Notes under the pieces: model-generated
What the model saw: only the letters and a program-made list of their open reading frames with translations
What the model was told of the DNA's origin: nothing
The model's database searches: none
Part shown: positions 1 to 6,693 of the stretch, piece after piece
Layout: every line of letters begins with the position of its first letter
Position numbering within the stretch: the stretch's first letter is position 1
Program-made: the position numbers and the translations under genes
Source: an uncultured Streptococcus sp.
GTDB lineage: Bacteria; Bacillota; Bacilli; Lactobacillales; Streptococcaceae
DNA: 13,025 nt
Direction of reading: 5' to 3'
NCBI GenBank assembly: GCA_902470035.1
Contig: CABREZ010000035.1
Location: forward strand, 1 to 13,025

Positions 1-2
1 AG

Positions 3-7
3 CCTCC
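3..7 (-). promoter_or_regulatory. Ribosome binding site of an off-window leftward gene
   Basis: The minus strand reads TTGGAGGCT up to the window edge. GGAGG is a full SD, so a start codon would be expected a few bases beyond the edge. Together with the promoter at 63-91 this suggests a leftward gene with a leader of about 60 nt. The gene itself cannot be seen or identified. Confidence 0.45.
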
Positions 8-62
8 AATAAAATATATTTTATAGATAGACAGTAGGCAATACAGTCTAACTTTCCTTACT

Positions 63-91
63 ATTCTATCTAATTTTAGATGAAATTGCAA
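63..91 (-). promoter_or_regulatory. Leftward promoter for a gene beyond the left edge
   Basis: On the minus strand TTGCAA (86-91) and TAGAAT (63-68) are separated by exactly 17 bases, a good sigma-A-type match. Transcription would start near base 56 and run out of the left edge. The spacer and -10 edge hold the palindrome ATCTAA-TT-TTAGAT (68-81, as read on the plus strand), which could be a repressor site. A second candidate, TTGCCT (36-41) with TATATT (13-18), also has a 17-base spacer, but it would start transcription almost inside the SD and is less likely. Confidence 0.5.
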
Positions 92-217
92 GCCTTTTAC
101 CTATATTTTCTTAATTATTCCTTTTCTAATCTTTTATTATTCCATCTGACAGAAAGATCTTGATAAAGCTTTGAAAAATCTCCCATTAAATCCCCTATTT
201 CTTCTGCTTCTAAGTAG

Positions 218-248
218 AAAAAAATCGGAACTCTCGTTCCGATTTTTT
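218..248 (-). terminator. Rho-independent terminator of ftsW-ppc
   Basis: A 13-bp perfect stem with a four-base loop (232-235, TCTC in plus orientation) has the GC core CGGAAC/GTTCCG. On the minus strand it ends in a run of seven T. The plus strand also ends in T6, so it could work both ways. The first bases of the stem on the message are the last two bases of the ppc stop codon, so the hairpin begins inside the stop. Confidence 0.9.
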
Positions 249-3072
249 AGCCTGAATTACGCAATCCTGTCGCGACACCATTGATCGTGATATGAATCAA
301 CTTGTCCTGATCTGCAGGCAATTCACCACGTCTTTGGCGTTTAATTAATTCTAATTGGATATAGTTCAAAACATTAAAGTATGGCATACGATAATCTAAA
401 CTATCTTTTAGATAAGGGTTCTCAGCCAAGAGTTCATCATGACCCTCAATTTGTAAAATAACATCTTTAGTCAATTGCCATTCATCCAGGATAATATTGA
501 AGATGTCACGAACCTCCTCTTCTTCACATAGCTTGGCGTATTCAAAAGCAATGTTCATATTGGCTTTTGAAAGCACCATGTCTACGTTTGAAAGAAGAGA
601 CTTGAAGAATGGCCATTTTTGGTACATATAACGCAAGGTTTCAATGTTTTCAGGGTCTGCATCAATAAATTCTTTAAAACTAGAACCAACACCGTACCAA
701 CCAGGGAACATCACCCGACTTTGTGACCATGAGAAGACCCACGGAATAGCACGCAAGCCACCGATTTCTTTGATGGTCTTACGGGCTGCTGGACGGGAAC
801 CAATATTGAAACTAGAAATAGCCTTAATCGGACTGGATTCGAAGAAGTAATCATAGAAATGCTCATTACCAAACACCAGTTCACGATAAATATCGTAGCT
901 ACGATTGACAATCTGGTCCATTATCTCATTGTACTGATCAGACATGCTCTTTTCACTCTTCTGCTTAGCAATCATCCGGTTAATCGTTGCAGAGACCAAC
1001 ATTTCCAAGTTGTAATAAGCTGCATCCTTGTTCCCATATTTGTTGCCAATAACCTCACCTTGCTCCGTCAAACGAATGCGGTCATTAATGGATCTCAATG
1101 GTTGTGAGGTGATGGCCTCATAGGTTGGACCACCCCCACGACCAACCGTTCCACCACGGCCATGGAAGAAGGTGATCTTGACACCAAATTCGTCGCCAAT
1201 CGCGGTTAATTGTTGTTGAGCCTTATAAAGAGTCCAACAAGAAGATAGATAACCACCGTCTTTATTACTATCTGAATAACCAAGCATAATTTCTTGGTAG
1301 TTATTCTTAGAAGCAATCCAGCGTTTGACAATTGGAAGTGAAAGATACTTTCTCATTGTATCTTCAGATTGGTCCAAGTCTTCAATCGTCTCAAAGAGGG
1401 GAACAATTTGCACACGTGCACCATCTTTATCGATCAGTCCTACTTCTTTCAACATGATGGCCAATTCAAGCATATCAGATACACTGGTTGCATGAGAAAT
1501 AATGGTTTGACGAATAACGTCTTCACCAAGTCGATCCTTTAATTCACGCGCTGTTTGGAAAATAGCTAATTCTTTTTCAAGCAATTCTGATTTTTCTGCA
1601 TGGGTAGCAGATAAAATCCGAGGATCTTCTAACAACTCTTGTAAAAGCAAGTCACACTTTTCGTCTTCTGACAAATCACTGTAATGGTCATTGATTCCAG
1701 CTTCTTTGAGAAGTTCCGCAACACAGGCTTCATGGACACTCGAATCTTGACGCATGTCAATCGAAGCCAAGAAGAATCCAAAGACTTCTACTGCTTCTAA
1801 TAACTCAGCAAACTCTCCTGAGATTAAAGCCTCTGCCTTATTTTCAATCAATGACTCTTGAATAAGGGTCAAATCCTGTTTAAATTCTTCAACTGTTTCG
1901 TAATAAGGAGGACGATCTTCTGCCAACTCTTGGATAGCTCCACTGATACGGGTACCGATATAATCGGAAACCACTCCTTGTTGATGATTGTGAGCACCGA
2001 GAAGACGCTCAACCGGATGACGGTCATCTACTGTTGAGCCAACGACAGACCATTCCTTGATATTCAATAAGGTTTGGACCAACTTGGATTGAATATAATG
2101 GAAGGCCCGACGGTAGGGCTCCTTCTCTCTAAAGACAGATGTATCACTGGAACGGGCCGCCATCTCTTCAACCGCTTGACTGGTTTTTGAAAGATTGGTA
2201 GAGAGGGAGAAGTTCCGATAAAGACTAGAGATTTTCTGAATATAATAGTTCAGAATGACTTCACTTTGAATCGTAGCTGATCGCTTCAAGGTCTCTGCGG
2301 TTACAAAAGGATTCCCATCCCGGTCTCCACCGATCCACATTCCCATCGTAATCGGTTTGGGTTGTTGTAACTCAATTCCTTGCTCCTTAGCAAGACGTTT
2401 GTATTCCAACATTAAGTTGGGAACAGCCTGAAGGAAGGAGCTATTATAGTATTCCATGACGTTGGTAATTTCATTGGTTACTTTGAGTTTCTTTTCACGG
2501 ATCATATCGGTTTGCATCATAATTTCAATATTACGACGCAAATTATTGTACCATTTGGTCTCGTTCATCAAGCCAGCTTTTACATCCCGGTGTTGGCGCA
2601 AAAGACTGTGAATGTGAGTGGTTAAATCCAACATAGTTTTCCGTTGTACTTGGGTCGGATGAGCGGTTAATACCGGTACCACATTGAGGTGTTCCAAGAT
2701 TTCCTGAGCATTCTCAGTCTCAGCCACCTGGCGAATGGTGGACGACAGTTTTCCAAGATAGTCTTGTCCCACATTATTTTGATGATTGATTTCAAAAGCC
2801 AAATCGACGTCTTCAGAGATATTAATCAACAAAGGGAGAATGGCAAAGTAGCGAGAAATCACAATCATCTCTTCATTTGATAACTCTTTAACAATTTGAT
2901 CTAATTTTAAATAGTCTTTTGAAACTGATAGTTTTTTCAATTCAAGAATCTTATCAAAGGTTTCTGGACTCACCAAATTTTTAGCAATATCTTCTAAAAT
3001 AGTAGTTAAAATCTCTGCCTCTTCTTTGATAATTTCTTTGTTGGTATAGCTCTCTAGTTTTTGTAAAGTCAT
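247..3072 (-). CDS. ppc: Phosphoenolpyruvate carboxylase
   Basis: This enzyme adds bicarbonate to phosphoenolpyruvate to give oxaloacetate and phosphate. In streptococci, which lack a full TCA cycle, that mainly feeds aspartate and related amino acids. The 941-residue cytosolic protein is full length and somewhat longer than the 883-residue E. coli enzyme. Visible motifs are VLTAHPT with the catalytic His138, GGDRDGNP at 248-255, LGYSDSNKDGG at 597-607 and the glycine-rich loop FHGRGGTVGRGGGP at 636-649. K836, R895 and the C-terminal RNSG (N939) probably correspond to the E. coli aspartate/malate inhibition site. Two small departures from the usual consensus are Q141 after HPT, where Glu is typical, and NSG instead of NTG at the end. 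The start has a good SD, AAAGGAG (3078-3084), five bases upstream. The gene lies 28 bp after ftsW with no promoter or terminator seen between them, so co-transcription is likely. Confidence 0.97.
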   Translation of the reverse strand: MTLQKLESYTNKEIIKEEAEILTTILEDIAKNLVSPETFDKILELKKLSVSKDYLKLDQIVKELSNEEMIVISRYFAILPLLINISEDVDLAFEINHQNNVGQDYLGKLSSTIRQVAETENAQEILEHLNVVPVLTAHPTQVQRKTMLDLTTHIHSLLRQHRDVKAGLMNETKWYNNLRRNIEIMMQTDMIREKKLKVTNEITNVMEYYNSSFLQAVPNLMLEYKRLAKEQGIELQQPKPITMGMWIGGDRDGNPFVTAETLKRSATIQSEVILNYYIQKISSLYRNFSLSTNLSKTSQAVEEMAARSSDTSVFREKEPYRRAFHYIQSKLVQTLLNIKEWSVVGSTVDDRHPVERLLGAHNHQQGVVSDYIGTRISGAIQELAEDRPPYYETVEEFKQDLTLIQESLIENKAEALISGEFAELLEAVEVFGFFLASIDMRQDSSVHEACVAELLKEAGINDHYSDLSEDEKCDLLLQELLEDPRILSATHAEKSELLEKELAIFQTARELKDRLGEDVIRQTIISHATSVSDMLELAIMLKEVGLIDKDGARVQIVPLFETIEDLDQSEDTMRKYLSLPIVKRWIASKNNYQEIMLGYSDSNKDGGYLSSCWTLYKAQQQLTAIGDEFGVKITFFHGRGGTVGRGGGPTYEAITSQPLRSINDRIRLTEQGEVIGNKYGNKDAAYYNLEMLVSATINRMIAKQKSEKSMSDQYNEIMDQIVNRSYDIYRELVFGNEHFYDYFFESSPIKAISSFNIGSRPAARKTIKEIGGLRAIPWVFSWSQSRVMFPGWYGVGSSFKEFIDADPENIETLRYMYQKWPFFKSLLSNVDMVLSKANMNIAFEYAKLCEEEEVRDIFNIILDEWQLTKDVILQIEGHDELLAENPYLKDSLDYRMPYFNVLNYIQLELIKRQRRGELPADQDKLIHITINGVATGLRNSG

Positions 3073-3100
3073 GATAACTCCTTTCTTTACTCACTCCGGT

Positions 3101-4339
3101 TTAGTAATAGCTCTGAATTTTCTGAGGCTTCTCGTAAGAAGGAACCTCTTGGGTAGCTAGGGCGCGCTTTTCACTTGCATCAATATTTAAGACAAGGGCA
3201 ATCGCAATGGATAAGACCCACAAACTATTTCCTCCTTGTGAAAGGAAGGGGAAGGTCACCCCTGTCGAAGGAATCAACCCAGAAATCCCACCAATGTTGA
3301 TGAAGGTTTGGGTCAGGAGCATCCCTCCTATACCGATGGCCATCATTGAATTAAATGGATCTCTTGCCCGAATCCCTACAAGAATAATGCGCAAAATTAA
3401 GAAGAACAACAGGGCTAGGATGAGACTAGCTCCCACAAAACCAAGTTCTTCAATGACGATCGAAAAGACAAAGTCTGTATGTGCTTCTGGCAAATACCCT
3501 TGCTTTTCAATCGAATTTCCAAGTCCCAAGCCAAACCATCCCCCATTACTCATGGCGTAATAGGAATTGGCTAGTTGGTGTCCCGAATCTGATAAATCAT
3601 TGAAGGGGTTGTAAAAAGCACTGAATCGTTTTGCTACATATCCAAACACGGGGATTTTTGAGAAGCGCTCTACACCGATTAGCTGAATAGAATAAAGAAG
3701 AACAGTTGAACCTCCTACTAGGATAGCTAATAGGCTTGAGAACCAGCGGTAAGCTATCCCACTTGCACTAATCATGATTAAAGTTGTCAGTGCGAGAATG
3801 GTCGCATTTCCTAAGTCTGGCATGATGACCACGATTGCAATCAGGAAGAGCACCATCCAACGCCAATCCGACAAATCTCGAGGAAGCCATTGATTGTGGG
3901 TTAATGCTTGGTAATCATATCGCTGAATTTCTTCTTGCTTTTTAGAGAAGACCAAGGCCAAGTACCAGACGATGATAATTTTCAAATACTCAGCTGGCTG
4001 AATCGAGAAACCTCCAAAACTTAACCATCCATGCGCACCATTCACCGTATCGGTGATGAAACGCGATAACAAGAGAAGGATCGTCTCGGCTATAATGAAA
4101 ATTCCAATGAAGCCCTTTTTCTTAAGGACATTTAATTTAACCTTATAGGTAATCAGAATAGTGATCAAACTTAGAACAAAAAAGATCCCCTGGCTTCTGA
4201 TCATTCCGAAAGGACTAAGCCCTTTTTGGATGGCTAAGGCACTCGTTGTCGAGTAGACTACTATCAATCCCAATACTGACAAAAGGAGGTAAGGGATCAG
4301 GATCGAATAGTTTAAAAAATGACGTTTTTCTAATTTCAT
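3101..4339 (-). CDS. ftsW: SEDS peptidoglycan glycosyltransferase FtsW
   Basis: FtsW polymerises lipid II into glycan strands at the division septum, working in the membrane with a class B penicillin-binding protein (PBP2x in streptococci). The 412-residue protein is a polytopic membrane protein. SEDS hallmarks are IQPAEYLK at 113-120, HQLANSYYAMSNGGWFGLG in the large extracellular loop (254-272), EAHTDF at 285-290 with the likely catalytic Asp289, and STGVTFPFLSQGGNSL at 358-373. The N-terminus (KRHFLNYSILIPYLLL) and the spacing of these motifs match pneumococcal FtsW as I recall it, rather than RodA. A short charged tail follows NIDASEKR. The SD is weak (GGGTG, five bases before ATG), although the promoter is strong. 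It is the first gene of the ftsW-ppc unit and diverges from the GH25 lysozyme gene. Confidence 0.95.
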   Translation of the reverse strand: MKLEKRHFLNYSILIPYLLLSVLGLIVVYSTTSALAIQKGLSPFGMIRSQGIFFVLSLITILITYKVKLNVLKKKGFIGIFIIAETILLLLSRFITDTVNGAHGWLSFGGFSIQPAEYLKIIIVWYLALVFSKKQEEIQRYDYQALTHNQWLPRDLSDWRWMVLFLIAIVVIMPDLGNATILALTTLIMISASGIAYRWFSSLLAILVGGSTVLLYSIQLIGVERFSKIPVFGYVAKRFSAFYNPFNDLSDSGHQLANSYYAMSNGGWFGLGLGNSIEKQGYLPEAHTDFVFSIVIEELGFVGASLILALLFFLILRIILVGIRARDPFNSMMAIGIGGMLLTQTFINIGGISGLIPSTGVTFPFLSQGGNSLWVLSIAIALVLNIDASEKRALATQEVPSYEKPQKIQSYY

Positions 4340-4370
4340 GTAACACCCATACTTCTAATTTTCAAATTTC

Positions 4371-4379
4371 ATTATATCA
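4371..4379 (-). promoter_or_regulatory. ftsW-ppc promoter (extended -10)
   Basis: The minus strand reads TGATATAAT, a perfect -10 hexamer with the TGN extension. No good -35 lies at the usual distance, only a T-rich run, as is common for extended -10 promoters. The predicted start is near 4364, which gives a leader of about 25 nt. Confidence 0.7.
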
Positions 4380-4558
4380 CCTTTCAATAGTAAAAAAAAG
4401 GAAAGACCAGATAAGATTCGGTTTTCACTTTCAAAAGATGATAAAACAAACCAGTCTAACTCTTATTTCTACTCCAACTATTGTGAGGAAGCAAAGAAAA
4501 CCGATCCTCTGATTCACTATCATATCATCTTGTTTTTCCTGTTTTCGGGCCCTTTGTT

Positions 4559-4587
4559 TTGCCTTTTTCCGTCTTTTACGGTAAAAT
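4559..4587 (+). promoter_or_regulatory. Lysozyme gene promoter, apparently leaderless
   Basis: TTGCCT (4559-4564) and TAAAAT (4582-4587) are spaced by 17 bases. The start codon begins only nine bases after the -10, so the predicted transcription start falls on or within two bases of the ATG at 4596. No SD is present upstream of that ATG. The spacer contains the short inverted repeat CCGT-N5-ACGG (4569-4581). Confidence 0.55.
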
Positions 4588-4595
4588 GATTCTGT

Positions 4596-5459
4596 ATGAG
4601 AAAAAGGATTAAACCAATTGTCCTCTTTGTCTTTTTCGCAAGTATCTTTTCCTTTTTGGTAATTTCTAAAACAGTAGCAGATATCCAAAGGAATCAACTT
4701 GCTAGAAACAAGACCCTACAAGAGGCAAAGAAAACCAATCAATCAAAAATCCCGTCTTCCTCTTCTTCTGACTCAGTTGAAGAATTAGATCCAGAATTTT
4801 TGAATCGACCCATTATCGATATCTCTGGTTGGCAATTGCCAAGCGAGATTGATTATGATCTCTTAGCACAGAATGTTTCTGGAGTCATTGTTCGAGTTCA
4901 TAGTGGTGCTCAAGCTAAAAAAGAAAATGCTGCGACTTATTTAAATGGAATAGACAAATCATACGAAACTCATATTAAAGAGTTTCAAAAACGAGATATT
5001 CCAGTTGCGGTATATGCTTACGTAGCTGCCAAGGACAAAAAAGAAATGGAAAAAGAAGCAGAAGAGTTCTATCAGGCATCAAAAAAATACAAACCAACCT
5101 ATTATTGGCTGGATGTAGAAGAAAAAACGATGGGTGATATGAACGCTGGAGTGGAGGCCTTCCGTGCCAAGCTAGAATCATTGGGAGCCAAAAATATCGG
5201 AATCTATATCGGGACCTATTTCATGGAAGAACATAGTATCTCCACTGATAAATTTACCGCCCTCTGGATTCCAACTTATGGTTATGATGATGGCTACTAC
5301 AATGCTGCTCCATCTACTGATGATGAGTATGACCTTCATCAGTACACCTCTCAAGGACAATTGAATGGCTTCACCCACTACTTGGACTTGAACCAGATTG
5401 CACCCACACAAGATCAAGAAAAAATCTACCGAAAACTATTTACTGTAGAAAAGAATTAA
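4596..5459 (+). CDS. Membrane-anchored GH25 lysozyme (muramidase)
   Basis: The product is predicted to hydrolyse the MurNAc-GlcNAc bond of peptidoglycan outside the cell. The 287-residue protein has a basic N-terminus (MRKRIKP), one hydrophobic segment at about 8-25 that looks like an uncleaved signal anchor, a polar linker with a Ser/Asp-rich run at 54-60, and a GH25 domain from about 70 to 270. Expected active-site acids are Asp75 in IIDIS, and Asp173 and Glu175 in WLDVEE; the C-terminal YLDLN (Asp264) also fits the fold. There are no choline-binding, LysM or SH3 repeats, so it is a minimal anchored catalytic unit rather than a modular autolysin. The start is chosen because it gives the basic residues before the hydrophobic segment, even though no SD precedes it. 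It diverges from ftsW, which fits a role in wall remodelling near growth or division sites (inference). A terminator directly follows the stop. Confidence 0.9.
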   Translation: MRKRIKPIVLFVFFASIFSFLVISKTVADIQRNQLARNKTLQEAKKTNQSKIPSSSSSDSVEELDPEFLNRPIIDISGWQLPSEIDYDLLAQNVSGVIVRVHSGAQAKKENAATYLNGIDKSYETHIKEFQKRDIPVAVYAYVAAKDKKEMEKEAEEFYQASKKYKPTYYWLDVEEKTMGDMNAGVEAFRAKLESLGAKNIGIYIGTYFMEEHSISTDKFTALWIPTYGYDDGYYNAAPSTDDEYDLHQYTSQGQLNGFTHYLDLNQIAPTQDQEKIYRKLFTVEKN

Positions 5460-5480
5460 AAGAGGCAACTGCCTCTTTTT
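5458..5480 (+). terminator. Terminator of the lysozyme gene
   Basis: A 9-bp perfect stem, AAAAGAGGC with GCCTCTTTT and the loop AACT (5467-5470), ends in a T run. The stem starts at the second base of the lysozyme stop codon. It separates the lysozyme from the next promoter, whose candidate -35 begins only four bases later. Confidence 0.85.
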
Positions 5481-5483
5481 CTC

Positions 5484-5514
5484 TTGAATGGAAACTCAAA
5501 GAGTATGATATAAT
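5484..5514 (+). promoter_or_regulatory. Promoter of the ybaK-phosphatase pair
   Basis: TGATATAAT (5506-5514) is an extended -10 identical to that of ftsW. The best -35 candidate is TTGAAT (5484-5489) with a long 19-base spacer, so activity would rest mainly on the extended -10. The predicted start is near 5521, which gives a leader of about 25 nt. Confidence 0.7.
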
Positions 5515-5545
5515 GTTAGGAAATTAAGAGAAAGAGAATGATAAG

Positions 5546-6019
5546 ATGGCAAAAAAGCAAAAAGTAAAAAAAACATTGGTTGAACAAATTTTGCAAAAAG
5601 CAAAAATCGACCATACAGGATTACAAATCAATGCCCTTGAGGGAATCATTCCAGAAGGGATTACGACTGAGAAAATCTATAAGACACTAGCCCTAACAGG
5701 TGATAAAACTGGTCCTGTCATCGGAATTGTTCCCATCTCTGCCCATTTGTCAGAGAAAAAATTGGCCAAACTATCTGGCAATAAAAAAGTTAGTATGATT
5801 CCGCAAAAAGATTTAGAAAAGACGACGGGCTATGTCCACGGTGCTAATAATCCTGTTGGGATTCGACAAAAACACAACTATCCTATTTTTATTGATCAAT
5901 CCGCCCTGGACCTAGATCAGATGATTGTCTCTGCAGGTGAAGTTGGTCACAGTATTCAAATCAAGGCGCAAGATTTAGCTGATTTTGTCAAGGCTAGCTT
6001 CGAAGACTTAGTCGAGTAA
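5546..6019 (+). CDS. ybaK: Cys-tRNA(Pro)/Cys-tRNA deacylase, YbaK/EbsC family
   Basis: Members of this family hydrolyse Cys-tRNA(Pro), mischarged by prolyl-tRNA synthetase, and so prevent Cys from being inserted at Pro codons. They act in trans in the cytosol. The 157-residue protein has the usual length for a single-domain YbaK. Lys46 in IYKTLAL sits at the position of the essential lysine of H. influenzae YbaK, and GYVHGANNP (95-103) carries the conserved GxxxP motif. EbsC is the enterococcal name for this family. The SD is weak: only a purine-rich AGAGAAAGAG lies upstream. An out-of-frame ATG at 5538 precedes the chosen start, which gives the expected N-terminus with a basic MAKKQKVKK. The gene lies 14 bp before the phosphatase gene, so the two probably form an operon. 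Confidence 0.88.
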   Translation: MAKKQKVKKTLVEQILQKAKIDHTGLQINALEGIIPEGITTEKIYKTLALTGDKTGPVIGIVPISAHLSEKKLAKLSGNKKVSMIPQKDLEKTTGYVHGANNPVGIRQKHNYPIFIDQSALDLDQMIVSAGEVGHSIQIKAQDLADFVKASFEDLVE

Positions 6020-6033
6020 AGGATCAAACACAT

Positions 6034-6657
6034 ATGAAACTATATTTTGTCCGTCACGGACGTACTGAGTGGAATGAGGAGGGCCGTATCCAAGGGGCAA
6101 ATGGCGACTCTCCGCTTTTAGAATCTTCCATCCAGCAGTTGGAAGCCTTGGGCCAGCATCTATCTCAAACATACTTTGACGCAGCTTATTCAAGCGACTT
6201 GCCAAGAGCCGTCCATACTGCTCAAATCCTCCTCAAACAAAATCAGCATCCCATCACCCTCCAAGAGACTCCTGCTCTACGGGAATGGTGGCTTGGTAGG
6301 TTAGAAGGTAGAAAAATTGTGGAGTTGAAGGCTCTCTATCCGGAGGAGATGAAGGCCTTTCGTCATAATTTAGCTGAGTTTCACCACGATATTTTCGGAG
6401 CAGAATCCGTTGAAGAAACCACCCAACGGACCGGAAATTTTATCAAAAGTTTAAAAGACAAGTCTGGCGAGGCCGTTCTTATCGTTGGACATGGGGCTAA
6501 TTTAACAGCTTCTATTCGGACTCTTCTTGGCTATAAACCAGAGGAACTCCGTAAAAACGGGGGCTTAGACAATGCCAGTGTGACCATTTTGACAACAGAT
6601 GATTTTGAGCACTATCACTTAGAGACTTGGAATGATACCTCTTATTTGGAAGACTAA
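6034..6657 (+). CDS. Histidine phosphatase family protein (phosphoglycerate mutase-like)
   Basis: This is a cytosolic branch 1 histidine phosphatase of 207 residues. The RHG motif at 7-9 gives the phospho-accepting His8. Arg58 (SDLPRAVHTA), the acid Glu84 in LREWWLGRLEG and the second catalytic His153 in VGHG complete the active site. Such proteins are often annotated gpmB or phosphoglycerate mutase, but at this length the substrate cannot be inferred and a general phosphatase is at least as likely. Glycolytic phosphoglycerate mutase of streptococci is normally a separate, longer-motif GpmA. The start has AAAGGA (6018-6023), partly inside the ybaK stop codon, ten bases upstream. It is the second gene of the ybaK pair and ends one base before a bidirectional terminator shared with lysS. 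Confidence 0.88.
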   Translation: MKLYFVRHGRTEWNEEGRIQGANGDSPLLESSIQQLEALGQHLSQTYFDAAYSSDLPRAVHTAQILLKQNQHPITLQETPALREWWLGRLEGRKIVELKALYPEEMKAFRHNLAEFHHDIFGAESVEETTQRTGNFIKSLKDKSGEAVLIVGHGANLTASIRTLLGYKPEELRKNGGLDNASVTILTTDDFEHYHLETWNDTSYLED

Positions 6658-6686
6658 AAAACACTGATCGCATGATCAGTGTTTTC
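6658..6686. terminator. Bidirectional terminator between convergent genes
   Basis: A 12-bp perfect stem, AAAACACTGATC with GATCAGTGTTTT and the loop GCAT (6670-6673), lies between the stop of the phosphatase gene (6655-6657) and that of lysS (6694-6696). The plus strand ends in T4 and the minus strand in T6, so it can serve both transcripts. Confidence 0.9.
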
Positions 6687-6693
6687 TTATAGC

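Larger units (their letters stand above)
1..217. other. Non-coding region left of ppc
   Basis: No credible open reading frame is visible in this AT-rich stretch. It lies downstream of the ppc terminator. Its left half carries a leftward promoter (63-91) and an SD near the edge, described separately, which suggests that it is the upstream region of a leftward gene outside the window. I see nothing identifiable between about 92 and 217. Confidence 0.6.
4340..4595. other. Divergent ftsW / lysozyme intergenic region
   Basis: These 256 bp separate two divergent genes. They hold the ftsW extended -10 at the left end and the lysozyme promoter at the right end. Between them there is no convincing gene. 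A 9-bp inverted repeat, TCGGTTTTC (4418-4426) and GAAAACCGA (4496-4504), lies 69 bases apart and may be chance. No terminator is needed here and none is seen. Confidence 0.6.

Noticed and set aside
3101..4339. RodA instead of FtsW
   Set aside because: RodA is the related SEDS protein of similar size, but the N-terminus, the loop around HQLANSYYAMSNGGWFG and the NIDASEKR tail match pneumococcal FtsW as I recall it.
4418..4504. Distant 9-bp inverted repeat TCGGTTTTC / GAAAACCGA
   Set aside because: The arms are 69 bases apart in AT-rich DNA, do not extend and are not tied to a promoter element, so chance is a fair explanation.
4431..4697. Leftward 88-codon reading frame over the start of the lysozyme gene
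   Set aside because: It is antisense to the lysozyme N-terminus, lacks an SD, and its lysine/arginine-rich sequence reflects the complementary composition.
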